64,000 bases of DNA from Zavarzinia compransoris (lineage in GTDB: Bacteria > Pseudomonadota > Alphaproteobacteria > Zavarziniales > Zavarziniaceae): positions 496,001-560,000 of the forward strand of contig NZ_QGLF01000004.1 of the NCBI RefSeq assembly GCF_003173055.1, read 5' to 3'. The notes beneath the pieces are model-generated. The model had not been told where the DNA came from and did not search any database. It saw nothing but the letters and a program-made list of their open reading frames with translations. The position numbers and the translations under genes are program-made. Positions 34,956 through 43,812 of this stretch are shown piece by piece (the first letter of the stretch is position 1; every line of letters begins with the position of its first letter).

Positions 34956-35879
34956 CTATCGCCGGCCCCGCATCGAGATCAGCACGCCCCCGATCAGCAG
35001 GGCCAGGGCGACACCGTGATAGGGTTTCGGCCATTCGTTGATCAGGACGGCCGACATGGCCCCGGCCAGCAGCGGCGTGAAATTGTAGAATAGGGCGGCC
35101 AGCCCCGGCCCGGCGGTGGCGACCGCCATGCCCCAGGCCCGATAGGCCAGGATCGACGGCCCGACCGCGACGAAGACGAGAACGAGCGCGAGCCCGACCG
35201 AGGGCACCAGCGGCGTCGTCAGGCCGGCGGCGCTCGCCCCGGTCGCGGCGGCGAGCGCCAGGGGAACGCCGAAGACGCATTGCACCAGCAGGCTTTCGGC
35301 CCAGGTCCAGGGCAGGCGGCCCTGGGGCGCCAGCGCCGCCGGCGGCCGGATCAGGAGCCAGCTGTAGAAGGCCCAGCCGATCACCGCCAGGATCATCAGG
35401 AGGTCGCCCTCGACGAAATGGATGGCGACAAGGGCGCCGATATCGCCCCGCGACAGCACCACCGCGACCCCGACCAGGGACAGCAGGGCCCCCGCCACCT
35501 CGGGTCGGCGGGGCAGGCTGCGGAACGGGAACACCCCGACCGCCATCATCCACAGCGGCAGGCTGGCGGCGATCAGGGTGACGTTCAGCGGCGTGCTGGT
35601 GCGCAGCGCCAGATATTGCAGCCCGTTGAAGGCGCCGATGCCGAGCGGGCCGACGATGATGAAATAGCGCCAATGGGCAAGCCAGGCCTGCCGCCGCCCC
35701 CGGTCCAGCACCACCCGGTGGCCGAGCGGCAGCAGCAGGGCAAGGGCCAGGACCCAGCGCAGGGCGTTCAGCCACAGGGGATCGATATCCCCGATCACCA
35801 GCCGGGCAAAGACGACATTGCCGGCCCAAAGCGCGGGCGGCAGCGACAGCAGGAACAGCAGCCGGGGGCTGACGGACAT
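34956..35879 (-). CDS. EamA/DMT-family transporter
   Basis: The 307-residue protein has about ten hydrophobic segments in two EamA repeats. The first begins LLFLLSLPPALWAGNVVFARLVIGDIDPLWLNALRW with the typical NGLQYLALRTSTPLNVTLIAASLPLW. The second begins GDLLMILAVIGWAFYSWLL and ends with GPSILAYRAWGMAVATAGPGLAALFYNFTPLLAG. It is a metabolite or drug exporter of unknown substrate. It converges with zur with only four bases between them. Confidence 0.9.
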   Translation of the reverse strand: MSVSPRLLFLLSLPPALWAGNVVFARLVIGDIDPLWLNALRWVLALALLLPLGHRVVLDRGRRQAWLAHWRYFIIVGPLGIGAFNGLQYLALRTSTPLNVTLIAASLPLWMMAVGVFPFRSLPRRPEVAGALLSLVGVAVVLSRGDIGALVAIHFVEGDLLMILAVIGWAFYSWLLIRPPAALAPQGRLPWTWAESLLVQCVFGVPLALAAATGASAAGLTTPLVPSVGLALVLVFVAVGPSILAYRAWGMAVATAGPGLAALFYNFTPLLAGAMSAVLINEWPKPYHGVALALLIGGVLISMRGRR

Positions 35880-35915
35880 GAGCAGTCCTTCGGGCGCAGG
35901 GCAGGGGGGCTATCC

Positions 35916-38900
35916 CTACCCCCGGTCCGTCGCCACGGGAAGCGCTATATCTGCAGGGGCACCCCGCCCCCGGCGGTTGGCCAGGAGATAGACCGTCGGC
36001 ACGACGAAAAGGGTGAGCAGCGTGCCGAAACTCATGCCGCCGACGATGACCCAGCCGATATCCTGCCGGCTTTCCGCGCCCGGCCCGGTGGCGAGCGCCA
36101 GCGGCACGGCGCCCAGCACCATGGCGCCGGTGGTCATCAGGATCGGGCGCAGGCGCAGGCGCGCCGCCTCGATCACCGCATCGCGCCGGCTGCGCCCCTG
36201 TTCGAGCAATTGGTTGGCGAATTCGACGATCAGGATGCCATGCTTGGAAATCAGGCCGACCAGGGTGATCAGGCCGATCTGGCTGTAGACGTTGAGCGTG
36301 CCCCCCGACAGCAGCAGGGCGGCCAGCGCGCCGGCAATCGACAGCGGCACCGACAGCAGGATGACCACGGGGGCGACGAAACTCTCGAACTGCGCCGCCA
36401 GCACCAGGAAGATGAAGGCGACGGCAAGCAGGAAAGTGACGTAGAGCGAGCCCGACGCCTCGCGGAACTCGCGGCTCTGGCCGGCATAGTCGTAGCGATA
36501 GCCGGGGGGCAGGGTCTCGCGCGCCGCCGCCTCCATCGCCTGGAGCGCCTCGCCGAGACTGTAGCCCGGCGCCAGATTGGCGCCGATGGTCGCCGAGCGC
36601 GCCTTGTTGAAGCGCAGCAATTCCTTCGGCCCGACCCTTTCGGTCACCCTGGCGAGGCTCGATACCTGCACCATCTCGCCCGAGGCCGCCCGGACATAGA
36701 GCGAGGTCAGGTCCGAGGGCTGGCGCATGTCGCTGTCGGCGACCTGCACGACCACATCGTATTGCTTGTCGTTCCGCTCGAACTTGGTGACGTTGCGCCC
36801 GCCGAAGAAGGTTTCGAGGGTGCGGGCGATGACCGCGGCATCGATGCCGAGGCTGGCCGCCTTCTCGCGGTCGATCGCGACCTCGAGCTGCGGCTTGTTC
36901 AAGGTCAGGTCGCTTTCGACATTGACGAGGCCCGGGTTGCCGGCGATGGCGGCGATCAGCTTCTGCGCCGCCTGGTCCAATTCGTCGAAACTGCCGCTCG
37001 ACTGGATCACGAATTGCACGGTCTTCTCGCGCCCGGACTGGCCGAGCGAGGGCGGATTGCTGGCGAAGATGTTGATGCCGGGCACGCGCGCCAGCTTCGG
37101 CTGGATTTCGGCGGTGATCGCCTGCTGGGCGCGGTCGCGCTCCTCCCAGTTCCGGAGCACGAGGCTGGCGGTGACCGTGGTCACGTCGGGCGAGCCGACG
37201 ATGAAGAGAATGCCCGCGACTTCCGGAAGATCGGCGCCCAGCTTCTCGACGATGGCGCCGTAGCGGCCGGTGAAATCCAGGGTCGCCCCTTCGGGCGCGG
37301 TGCCGCGGATATTGATGGTGCCCCGGTCCTCGACCGGCGCCAGTTCGGATTTCAGGCCGGTGAACAGGAACCAGTTGGCGATGCCGACGGCAAGGCCCGC
37401 GACCACCACCACCGGCCAGCGCCGTAGCGCCCCGTCCAGCGCGCCGGCATAGAGCCGGTCGAGGCGGTCGAGCACGGCTTCGATCGCGCGGTAGAAGCGG
37501 CCGTGGTTCTCGCCATGGTGCAGCAATTGGGCGCACATCATGGGCGTCAGCGTCAGGGCGATGAAGCCGGAGACGAGCACGGCGCCCGCCAGCGTCAGGG
37601 CGAATTCGGCGAAGAGCCGGCCGATCCGCCCCTCGGCGAAGGCGACGGGGGCATAGACCGCGGCCAGCGTCAGGGTCATGGCGACGACGGCGAAGGCGAT
37701 CTCGCGGACACCCAGCATGGCCGCTTCCCGCGGCCGCATGCCGTTCTCGACATGGCGGTAGATATTCTCGAGGACGACGATGGCATCGTCGACCACGAGG
37801 CCGATGGCGAGCACGAAGGCGAGCAGCGTCACCGTGTTCAAGGTGAAGCCGAGCGCGAACATGATGGCGCAGGCGCCGACCAGCGAGACCGGGATGGTCA
37901 CCAGCGGGATCAGGGTGGCGCGGCCGCTGCGCAGGAACAGGAAGATGACGATGACGACCAGCACCACCGCCTCGGCCACGGTGTGGTAGACGGCCTGGAT
38001 CGAGCGGTCGATGAAGATCGAACTGTCGTAGCTGATCTCGATCTCATAGCCGGCGGGCAGGGCGGTGCGGATCTCGGGCAGGCGGTTGCGCAACTCGGCG
38101 GCAATGTCGAGCGGATTGGCCGTCGCCTGCTTCACGATGGCGACGGTCACCGATTCCCGGCTGTTGTAACGCGCCAGGATGCGCTCGTTTTCCGGGCCCA
38201 GCTCGACCTTGGCGACATCGCCGAGGCGGACCAGATAGGTGCCGTCCTGGCGCAGGATCACTTGCGAGAATTGTTCCGGCGTCGCCAGGTTGGTGCGGGA
38301 TTCGACGGTGAATTCGCGCTGGTTCGATTCGATCCGGCCGGCCGGCACGGTCAGGTTCTGGGCCCGCAGCGCATCCTCGATATCCTGGGCGGTGATGTTG
38401 AAGGCGGCCATGCGCGCCCGGTCCAGCCACACCCGCATCGAATAGCGCCGTTCGCCCCGCAGTTCGACCGACGAGACGCCGGGGATCGTCTGCAGGCGGT
38501 CGACGACATAGGTATCGGCGACCTCGGTCACTTCGAGGCGGGTGGCGCCTTCCGCATTGGTCGAGAGATAGATGATCGGCTGGGCGTCGTCCTCGACCTT
38601 GGAGATCTGGGGCTCGGTCGCCTCGTCCGGCAATTGCCGGCGCACCCGCGACACCCGGTCGCGGACGTCGCTGGCGGCGACATCGGGCGAAACGCCGAGC
38701 ACGAAGCGCACGGTGATCGCGCTGCGGCCGTCGCGGCTGCTCGAGGTGATCGTGTCGATCCCGTCGAGGCCGGAGATCGAATCCTCCAGCACCTGGGTGA
38801 TCTGATTCTCGACCACGGCGGCGCTGGCGCCGACGAGGTCGGTGCGGACGCTGACCACGGGGACGTCGATATTCGGATATTCGCGGACCGCGAGGCGCTG

Positions 38901-38987
38901 ATAGGCGACGAGGCCGACAAGGCAGATCACCAGCGACAGGACCGTCGCGAAGACCGGCCGGCGGATGCAGATCTCGGGCAGGCTCAT
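35916..38987 (-). CDS. RND multidrug efflux transporter, inner-membrane permease
   Basis: The 1023-residue protein has the full AcrB-type layout: TM1 (PVFATVLSLVICLVGLVAYQRL) with the REYPNIDVPVVSV porter entry, a large periplasmic domain, TM2-6 with VLAIGLVVDDAIVVLENIYRH carrying the paired Asp of the proton relay, a second periplasmic domain, and TM8-12 (ISKHGILIVEFANQL, GGMSFGTLLTLFVVP). It is likely of the HAE1 multidrug branch. The adaptor gene lies 9 bases upstream. No TolC-like outer-membrane gene is next to it. Confidence 0.95.
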   Translation of the reverse strand: MSLPEICIRRPVFATVLSLVICLVGLVAYQRLAVREYPNIDVPVVSVRTDLVGASAAVVENQITQVLEDSISGLDGIDTITSSSRDGRSAITVRFVLGVSPDVAASDVRDRVSRVRRQLPDEATEPQISKVEDDAQPIIYLSTNAEGATRLEVTEVADTYVVDRLQTIPGVSSVELRGERRYSMRVWLDRARMAAFNITAQDIEDALRAQNLTVPAGRIESNQREFTVESRTNLATPEQFSQVILRQDGTYLVRLGDVAKVELGPENERILARYNSRESVTVAIVKQATANPLDIAAELRNRLPEIRTALPAGYEIEISYDSSIFIDRSIQAVYHTVAEAVVLVVIVIFLFLRSGRATLIPLVTIPVSLVGACAIMFALGFTLNTVTLLAFVLAIGLVVDDAIVVLENIYRHVENGMRPREAAMLGVREIAFAVVAMTLTLAAVYAPVAFAEGRIGRLFAEFALTLAGAVLVSGFIALTLTPMMCAQLLHHGENHGRFYRAIEAVLDRLDRLYAGALDGALRRWPVVVVAGLAVGIANWFLFTGLKSELAPVEDRGTINIRGTAPEGATLDFTGRYGAIVEKLGADLPEVAGILFIVGSPDVTTVTASLVLRNWEERDRAQQAITAEIQPKLARVPGINIFASNPPSLGQSGREKTVQFVIQSSGSFDELDQAAQKLIAAIAGNPGLVNVESDLTLNKPQLEVAIDREKAASLGIDAAVIARTLETFFGGRNVTKFERNDKQYDVVVQVADSDMRQPSDLTSLYVRAASGEMVQVSSLARVTERVGPKELLRFNKARSATIGANLAPGYSLGEALQAMEAAARETLPPGYRYDYAGQSREFREASGSLYVTFLLAVAFIFLVLAAQFESFVAPVVILLSVPLSIAGALAALLLSGGTLNVYSQIGLITLVGLISKHGILIVEFANQLLEQGRSRRDAVIEAARLRLRPILMTTGAMVLGAVPLALATGPGAESRQDIGWVIVGGMSFGTLLTLFVVPTVYLLANRRGRGAPADIALPVATDRG

Positions 38988-38996
38988 GTCCGGGCC

Positions 38997-40100
38997 TCAG
39001 CCGTTGGGGCGGGTGCCGACCGGAACGCCGTCCGGGCCGACGATTTCGACCTTGGTCTTGGCGCTCAGGCGCTGCTGGCCGGCGACCACGATCGTCTCCC
39101 CGGGGGCGATGCCCGCGGTGATCTCGACCCGGCCGTCGCTGCGCTCGCCCAGCGTCACGGGAACCTGTTCGGCGGTGCCCGCCGCCACCCGGAACACGAA
39201 GAAGCGGCCGTTGCGGGTGACCACCGCCTGCTCGGGCACGACGACGCCCGCCGACCCGCTGCCGAGGCCGAGGCCGACGCGGGCGAAGAGGCCGGGCATC
39301 AGGGCGCCGTCGGCGTTGGGCACCAGGGCGCGCAGCGCGATCGAGCGGCCGCGCTCGTCGATCAGGGGGTTGATGGCATAGACCTCGCCCTCGAAGCTGC
39401 GGCCGGGCAGGGCGTCCACGGTCACCGTCACCCTCTGGCCGGGGCGGAGCCGGGGCAGCAGGAGGTCCGGCACCGCGAAGTCGAGCTTCAGGGGATCGAT
39501 CGATTCGAGATTCACGATCGCCTGGCCGGGCTGTACCACATCGCCGACGCTGACCTGGCGCAGCCCGATGATACCGGCGAAGGGGGCGATGATGCGGGTC
39601 TTGGCGAATTGCGCCTCGGCCAGGGCCAGGGAGGCGCGGGCGCTGGCCAGGCGGGCCACCGCCTCGTCGCGGGCGCGGGCCGTGCCCGCCTTCTGGTCGA
39701 ACAGGGTGCGGGCGCGTTCCGCATCCGCCTCCGCCAGCTTCAGCTCGGCGCGGGCGAGCGCCAGTTCCGCTTCGTTGGTCGAGGAATCGAGTTCGACCAG
39801 GGCCTTGCCCGCCTGGACCGGGCGCCCCTCGTCGAACAGGATGCGGGTGACGCGGCCGGCGACCTCGGGCCGGATCACCACCGATTCATTGGAGCGCAGG
39901 GTGCCCACGACCTCGACCGCGCGCCCCAGGCTGCCCGCTTCCGCCGTCGCCACTTCGACCGGCCGGTCGCCGTCCGCAGCCAGGGCGGCACTGCCGAGGC
40001 CGAGCACCAGGGCCAAAGCGAGCATAGAGGACGGCAGCGCCCGGGCGCGGCGGGCGCACGGCCTTGCGGCGGGGGGAAGGGGATAAGCGGGTACGGTCAT
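38997..40100 (-). CDS. RND efflux periplasmic adaptor (membrane fusion protein)
   Basis: The 367-residue protein begins with a basic stretch and a signal peptide (SMLALALVLGLGSAALAA), then the barrel-sandwich/lipoyl halves VVGTLRSNESVVIRPEVAGRVTRILFDEGRPVQAGKALVELDSS and IIAPFAGIIGLRQVSVGDVVQPGQAI. A helical hairpin of about 80 residues lies between (AELALARAELKLAEADAERARTLFDQKA). A beta-barrel and membrane-proximal domain follow. It links the RND permease to an outer-membrane channel encoded elsewhere. Confidence 0.94.
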   Translation of the reverse strand: MTVPAYPLPPAARPCARRARALPSSMLALALVLGLGSAALAADGDRPVEVATAEAGSLGRAVEVVGTLRSNESVVIRPEVAGRVTRILFDEGRPVQAGKALVELDSSTNEAELALARAELKLAEADAERARTLFDQKAGTARARDEAVARLASARASLALAEAQFAKTRIIAPFAGIIGLRQVSVGDVVQPGQAIVNLESIDPLKLDFAVPDLLLPRLRPGQRVTVTVDALPGRSFEGEVYAINPLIDERGRSIALRALVPNADGALMPGLFARVGLGLGSGSAGVVVPEQAVVTRNGRFFVFRVAAGTAEQVPVTLGERSDGRVEITAGIAPGETIVVAGQQRLSAKTKVEIVGPDGVPVGTRPNG

Positions 40101-40163
40101 CGTGGGCCTCGACGATCACGCCGAATATGGGCAAAAGCATGACGGTTTCGCCGGTAAAATGAA

Positions 40164-40203
40164 ACGGGGCCGGTCGCTGTGCGGCGACCGGCCCCGTGTT
40201 TTT
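40164..40203 (-). terminator. Bidirectional intrinsic terminator after the OmpH gene
   Basis: ACGGGGCCGGTCGC pairs perfectly with GCGACCGGCCCCGT (14 bp, 6-base loop). T-rich sequence follows on both sides: TTTTT on the plus strand and TTTCATTTTA on the minus strand. It fits termination of the OmpH transcript. Confidence 0.85.
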
Positions 40204-40229
40204 ATCGGCCGAATCCCGAATTCCGGCGA

Positions 40230-40865
40230 TTACTTGTTGCGCCCGGGCGGCGGGGGCGGGGCGCCGGCACCGCTGCCGCCGCCGACCGGCGTCGCCGGGG
40301 CATTGAAGTTCACCGAGATCGACGGGAGTTTGGCGTCCAGGCGCTGCATCACCGTGTCGGTAATGTTAAGGTTATTTGACGAAACGAGGACGCGGGCCGT
40401 GTCGAGAACGATGGTGGCGCCCACTTCCTTCGCCACTTCGGCGACGATCTGGTTGAACACCGGTTCCAGCTTCTTCATCGCGTCGTCCTGCGCGAAAGCC
40501 ATCTGCTGGCGGCGGCGCTCGACCTGCTGGCGCAGGCTGTCGACCTTGGCCTGGAATTCGCGCTGCTTGGTCGCGAAGGCATCGGCGGCGATGGAGGCGC
40601 GCTGCTTCTTCAGCTGGTCTTCCTCGGCGCGGAGCTTTTCGGTCTGCGCCTTGATTTCGGCTTCGTAAGCCTTTTCCTGGCGGTCGAGCTGGGTGCGCAC
40701 GCTCTTGGCGGCGGCGCTGTCGCGCATGATGCGCGGCACGTCGACGAACGCGATGGTGGCCGCCTCGGCCTCGGCGGCGCGGGCCGGCGCCTGCGGCAGG
40801 ACAACGGCCCCCGCGGCAAAGGCAAGCCCGACACCGAGGGCCAGGCCTTTCACGATCTTATGCAT
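40230..40865 (-). CDS. OmpH/Skp-family periplasmic chaperone
   Basis: The 211-residue protein has a signal peptide (MHKIVKGLALGVGLAFAAGAVVLPQAPARA) and the Skp pattern: IAFVDVPRIMRDSAAAKSVRTQL, a long charged helical pair (EKAYEAEIKAQTEKLRAEEDQLKKQRA...QQVERRRQQMAFAQDDAMKKLEPVFNQIV), and the returning strand GATIVLDTARVLVSSNNLNIT. It ends in a Gly/Pro-rich tail. Skp holds unfolded outer-membrane proteins in the periplasm. It stands alone here, not next to bamA. Confidence 0.9.
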   Translation of the reverse strand: MHKIVKGLALGVGLAFAAGAVVLPQAPARAAEAEAATIAFVDVPRIMRDSAAAKSVRTQLDRQEKAYEAEIKAQTEKLRAEEDQLKKQRASIAADAFATKQREFQAKVDSLRQQVERRRQQMAFAQDDAMKKLEPVFNQIVAEVAKEVGATIVLDTARVLVSSNNLNITDTVMQRLDAKLPSISVNFNAPATPVGGGSGAGAPPPPPGRNK

Positions 40866-40956
40866 AGTAGTCTCCGAACCTTGCCGGGCGGCCCGCGGGG
40901 GCCGGCCCAATCCTCTCAACTCGATGTCCCGACCGGGGCGCGCCGACCGGCGCGCG

Positions 40957-41571
40957 TCAGCGGGTCTCGGCCTTCTCGTAGCACCAAACGCGCGCCGGGG
41001 GCAGATTGATCCACACATGGCCGGCGCGGCGCCCGGTGACGCCCAGTTCCGCCATCAGGGACGGCCGCAGCGGCGAGGCCGGGCCATAGGTGAACTGCAC
41101 CATCCGGCCGCCCGGCCCGAGCATTTCGAACGCCGCCCCGGCGATCCGGCGCTGCACCGCCGGCGGCATGCCGAGCAGGGGCAGGCCCGAGACCACGGTC
41201 GCCGCCCGGTCGATGCCGCGCGCGGCCAGCAGGTCGACCAATTCGCCGGCATCGCCCTCGATCAGGTTCAGCCGGGGAAAGCGGTGGCGCAGGGTCTGCG
41301 CCATCTCGCGGTCGTATTCGATGGTGATCAGGCGGTCGTAGCCGGCCTTTTCCGCCAGCACGCGGGTGATCGCCCCGGTGCCGCCGCCAAGCTCGATCAC
41401 CGGGCCCGGGCGCGACAGGTCGGCCTGGGCCACCATTTCCTCCGCCAGATGCCGGCTCGACGGCGCCACGGCGCCGATCCGGAACGGTGCCCGCAGCCAT
41501 TTGATCAGCATCGATGGCGTGCGGAAATGCTGCTGTTCGCTGAAATGCTCGCGTGCCTTGTTCACGGCCAC
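40957..41571 (-). CDS. Class I SAM-dependent methyltransferase, PmtA-like
   Basis: The 204-residue protein has an N-terminal basic amphipathic helix, PFRIGAVAPSSRHLAEEMV, then the SAM-binding loop VIELGGGTGAITRVLAEK, IEYDREMAQTL, and the catalytic-region SGLPLLGMP followed by VQFTYGPASP. This matches alphaproteobacterial phospholipid N-methyltransferases (PmtA) and the related rRNA-dimethylase-like group, so membrane lipid methylation is likely but not proven. The start is GTG at 41571. Confidence 0.78.
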   Translation of the reverse strand: MAVNKAREHFSEQQHFRTPSMLIKWLRAPFRIGAVAPSSRHLAEEMVAQADLSRPGPVIELGGGTGAITRVLAEKAGYDRLITIEYDREMAQTLRHRFPRLNLIEGDAGELVDLLAARGIDRAATVVSGLPLLGMPPAVQRRIAGAAFEMLGPGGRMVQFTYGPASPLRPSLMAELGVTGRRAGHVWINLPPARVWCYEKAETR

Positions 41572-41852
41572 CCGCCCGAGAATGGGGTACCGTCGTGGCC
41601 CCCTTGGCGCGGCACACTATCATGCGAATTGCGGAAAGAAAGTGGCGGCTTGCGCCAATTGCGCCAGGATTTTCCGCCATCGCGGCGAAACTCGTTTAGT
41701 TTGCGGGGACGCTTCCCAAGGCGGTAGGTGCGTGATATACAGCGCTCCTCCGGTGAAGCGCCCATTCTTCACCGAACGGGATTTTGTTTTTGATCGTGCT
41801 CCTCCGCATGGTTCCGAGTCGGATCCTTGGGGGGCTGGAAGAGGTCAGTCGA

Positions 41853-42059
41853 ATGCAGGTTTTGGTGCGGGACAACAACATCGACCAGGCGCTGCGCGCG
41901 TTGAAGAAGCGCATGCAGCGCGAGGGCATTTTCCGCGAGATGCGCCTGCGCGGCCACTACGAGAAGCCCTCCGAGAAGCGTGCCCGCGAAAAGGCCGAAG
42001 CTGTCCGCCGCGCCCGCAAGCTGGCGCGCAAGCGCGCCCAGCGCGACGGCGTGGCGTAA
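41853..42059 (+). CDS. rpsU: 30S ribosomal protein S21
   Basis: The 68-residue basic protein is standard S21: [25 protein letters not shown] with a C-terminal Arg/Lys/Ala-rich helix ([20 protein letters not shown]). It helps recognise mRNA start regions. The ATG at 41853 has GGAAGAGG about 10 bases upstream. Unlike enterobacteria it is not linked to dnaG-rpoD, which lie about 11 kb away; panB follows after 57 bases. Confidence 0.97.
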   Translation: MQVLVRDNNIDQALRALKKRMQREGIFREMRLRGHYEKPSEKRAREKAEAVRRARKLARKRAQRDGVA

Positions 42060-42116
42060 GCGGCTTCAGGCTCCTGACGTCATAGACCCCTGGCGGTCGA
42101 TCGAGGTTCGCGCATC

Positions 42117-42974
42117 ATGTCCGCCCAATCGACCGTCATCAGGCCGAATACGGTCCCGAAGCTCCGTGCCCGCAAGGGCGCGGAGCCGATCGTGTGTCTG
42201 ACGGCCTATACGGCGCCCATGGCCCAGCTGCTCGATCCGCATGCGGACCTGCTGCTGGTCGGCGATTCTCTCGGCATGGTGCTTTACGGCCTGCCCAGCA
42301 CGGTGCCGGTCACCCTCGACATGATGATCGCCCATGGCGCTGCGGTGGCCCGCGGTGCGACCAGGGCGCTGGTCGTCGTCGACATGCCCTTCGGCACCTA
42401 TGAGGAAAGCCCGCAGCAGGCCTATCGCAATGCGGTCCGCGTGCTGCGCGAGAGCGGCGCCTCGGCGGTGAAGCTCGAGGGCGGGGCCGTGATGGCCGAG
42501 ACCATCGCCTTCCTGACCAGCCGCGGCATTCCGGTGATGGGCCATGTCGGCCTGCTGCCGCAGTCGGTCAATGCCAGCGGCGGCTATGCCGCGCTCGGCA
42601 CCGCCGATACCTCGGGCTGGGACCGGATCATCGCCGATGCGGTGGCGGTGGCGGAGGCCGGCGCCTTCCTGATCGTGGTCGAGGCGGTGAGCGAGCCCCT
42701 GGCCGTCCGCATCACCGAAAGCATCGCCGTGCCGACGATCGGCATCGGGGCCTCGGCGTCCTGCGACGGCCAGGTCCTGGTCATCGACGACATGCTGGGC
42801 ATGTCCAGCCGCACGCCCAAATTCGTCAAGCGTTATGCCGAGCTGGGCGTCGCCATCGGCGAGGCCGCCGGCCGCTATGCCGAAGAGGTGCGCAGCCGGC
42901 AGTTCCCGAGCGAGCAATATACCTACAGGCTCAAGGGCGACAATCGGCCGTCGGACGGCGACCGGAAGCCCTGA
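42117..42974 (+). CDS. panB: 3-methyl-2-oxobutanoate hydroxymethyltransferase
   Basis: PanB makes ketopantoate in pantothenate/CoA synthesis. The 285-residue protein is typical: [35 protein letters not shown] near the N-terminus, [31 protein letters not shown] and the conserved [24 protein letters not shown]. It has a Lys/Asp/Pro-rich C-terminal tail. CoA made from it feeds the ACP encoded at 62963. Confidence 0.96.
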   Translation: MSAQSTVIRPNTVPKLRARKGAEPIVCLTAYTAPMAQLLDPHADLLLVGDSLGMVLYGLPSTVPVTLDMMIAHGAAVARGATRALVVVDMPFGTYEESPQQAYRNAVRVLRESGASAVKLEGGAVMAETIAFLTSRGIPVMGHVGLLPQSVNASGGYAALGTADTSGWDRIIADAVAVAEAGAFLIVVEAVSEPLAVRITESIAVPTIGIGASASCDGQVLVIDDMLGMSSRTPKFVKRYAELGVAIGEAAGRYAEEVRSRQFPSEQYTYRLKGDNRPSDGDRKP

Positions 42975-43055
42975 GCCGCCGTCAGATGGCGATAACAGCC
43001 CTGCGCCGCCGCGACCGGGGTTTGCCAAGGCGCCGGGCTTTGGCTATCGTTCGAC

Positions 43056-43082
43056 GCCTTTTTTGGCGTCGCCTTTTTTGGC
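43056..43082. repeat. Tandem T-tract repeat before the YfgM-like gene
   Basis: GCCTTTTTTGGC occurs twice 15 bases apart (43056-43067 and 43071-43082). The first copy also sits in a small hairpin GACGCC/GGCGTC. It may slow or end transcription after panB. Confidence 0.6.
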
Positions 43083-43107
43083 CTGCGTTGCCTTCGGTGG
43101 GGTAGAA

Positions 43108-43812
43108 GTGTCCGACATCTTTCAGGAAATCGACGAGGACCTGCGGCGCGAACGACTGATGGGCATCTGGCGCCGTTACGGGACCGCCATTGTTGCCCTG
43201 GGGATCGGGCTCGTCGTCGGTGTCGGCGCCTTCATCGGCTGGCGCAATTATTCCGAATCGAAGCTGAACGACAATGCCCATGCGCTTGCCGCCGCCGCTC
43301 AGCTGATCGGCGAGGGCAAGCATGCCGAGGCGGCGAAGGCCTTCGCCGATCTCGGCGCGGATGCCGGCGGCGCCTATGGCGACATCGCCCTGCTCGATGC
43401 TGCCGCCGCCACCTATGACGCCGGCGATGCCGCCGCTGCCGTCGCACTCTACGACCGCGTCGCCGCCGGTTCGGCCGATCCGTCGCTGGCGGCGCTGGCG
43501 CGGGTCCTGGCCGTCCAGGTGCTGCTCGACACGGCGCCGGTGGCCGATCTCGATGCCCGCCTCGATGCGGTCGGGGCACAGCCCGGCTTTGTCCCCGCGG
43601 TCCGCGAATTGCGTGCCTATGTCCGCCTCAAGGCCGGCGCGACCGACGACGCGCGCAGGCTACTGGCCGAGGTGGTGGACGATGCCGCCGCCCCCGGCCG
43701 CGTGAAGGGCCGCGCCAAGGAAGTTCTGGATGCCCTGGGCGGCCGCCTGCCGGCTGCCCCGGTCACGCCGCCGTCCGATCAACCGTCCGAGAGCGAGGGG
43801 CAACGCCCATGA
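43108..43812 (+). CDS. YfgM-like TPR protein (BamB neighbour)
   Basis: The 234-residue protein has a short cytoplasmic N-terminus (SDIFQEIDEDLRRERLMGIWRRYG), one membrane helix (IVALGIGLVVGVGAFIGWR) and periplasmic TPR-like repeats rich in Ala. This is the layout of E. coli YfgM, which works with the PpiD chaperone at the Sec translocon. The start is GTG at 43108 by fit to the family N-terminus. It overlaps bamB by four bases, and der follows, the same order as in many proteobacteria. Confidence 0.85.
   Translation: MSDIFQEIDEDLRRERLMGIWRRYGTAIVALGIGLVVGVGAFIGWRNYSESKLNDNAHALAAAAQLIGEGKHAEAAKAFADLGADAGGAYGDIALLDAAAATYDAGDAAAAVALYDRVAAGSADPSLAALARVLAVQVLLDTAPVADLDARLDAVGAQPGFVPAVRELRAYVRLKAGATDDARRLLAEVVDDAAAPGRVKGRAKEVLDALGGRLPAAPVTPPSDQPSESEGQRP

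Noticed and set aside
37503-40142. A long plus-strand open frame opposite the RND permease and adaptor genes
   Set aside because: Same antisense artefact. Both minus-strand genes are intact and recognisable.
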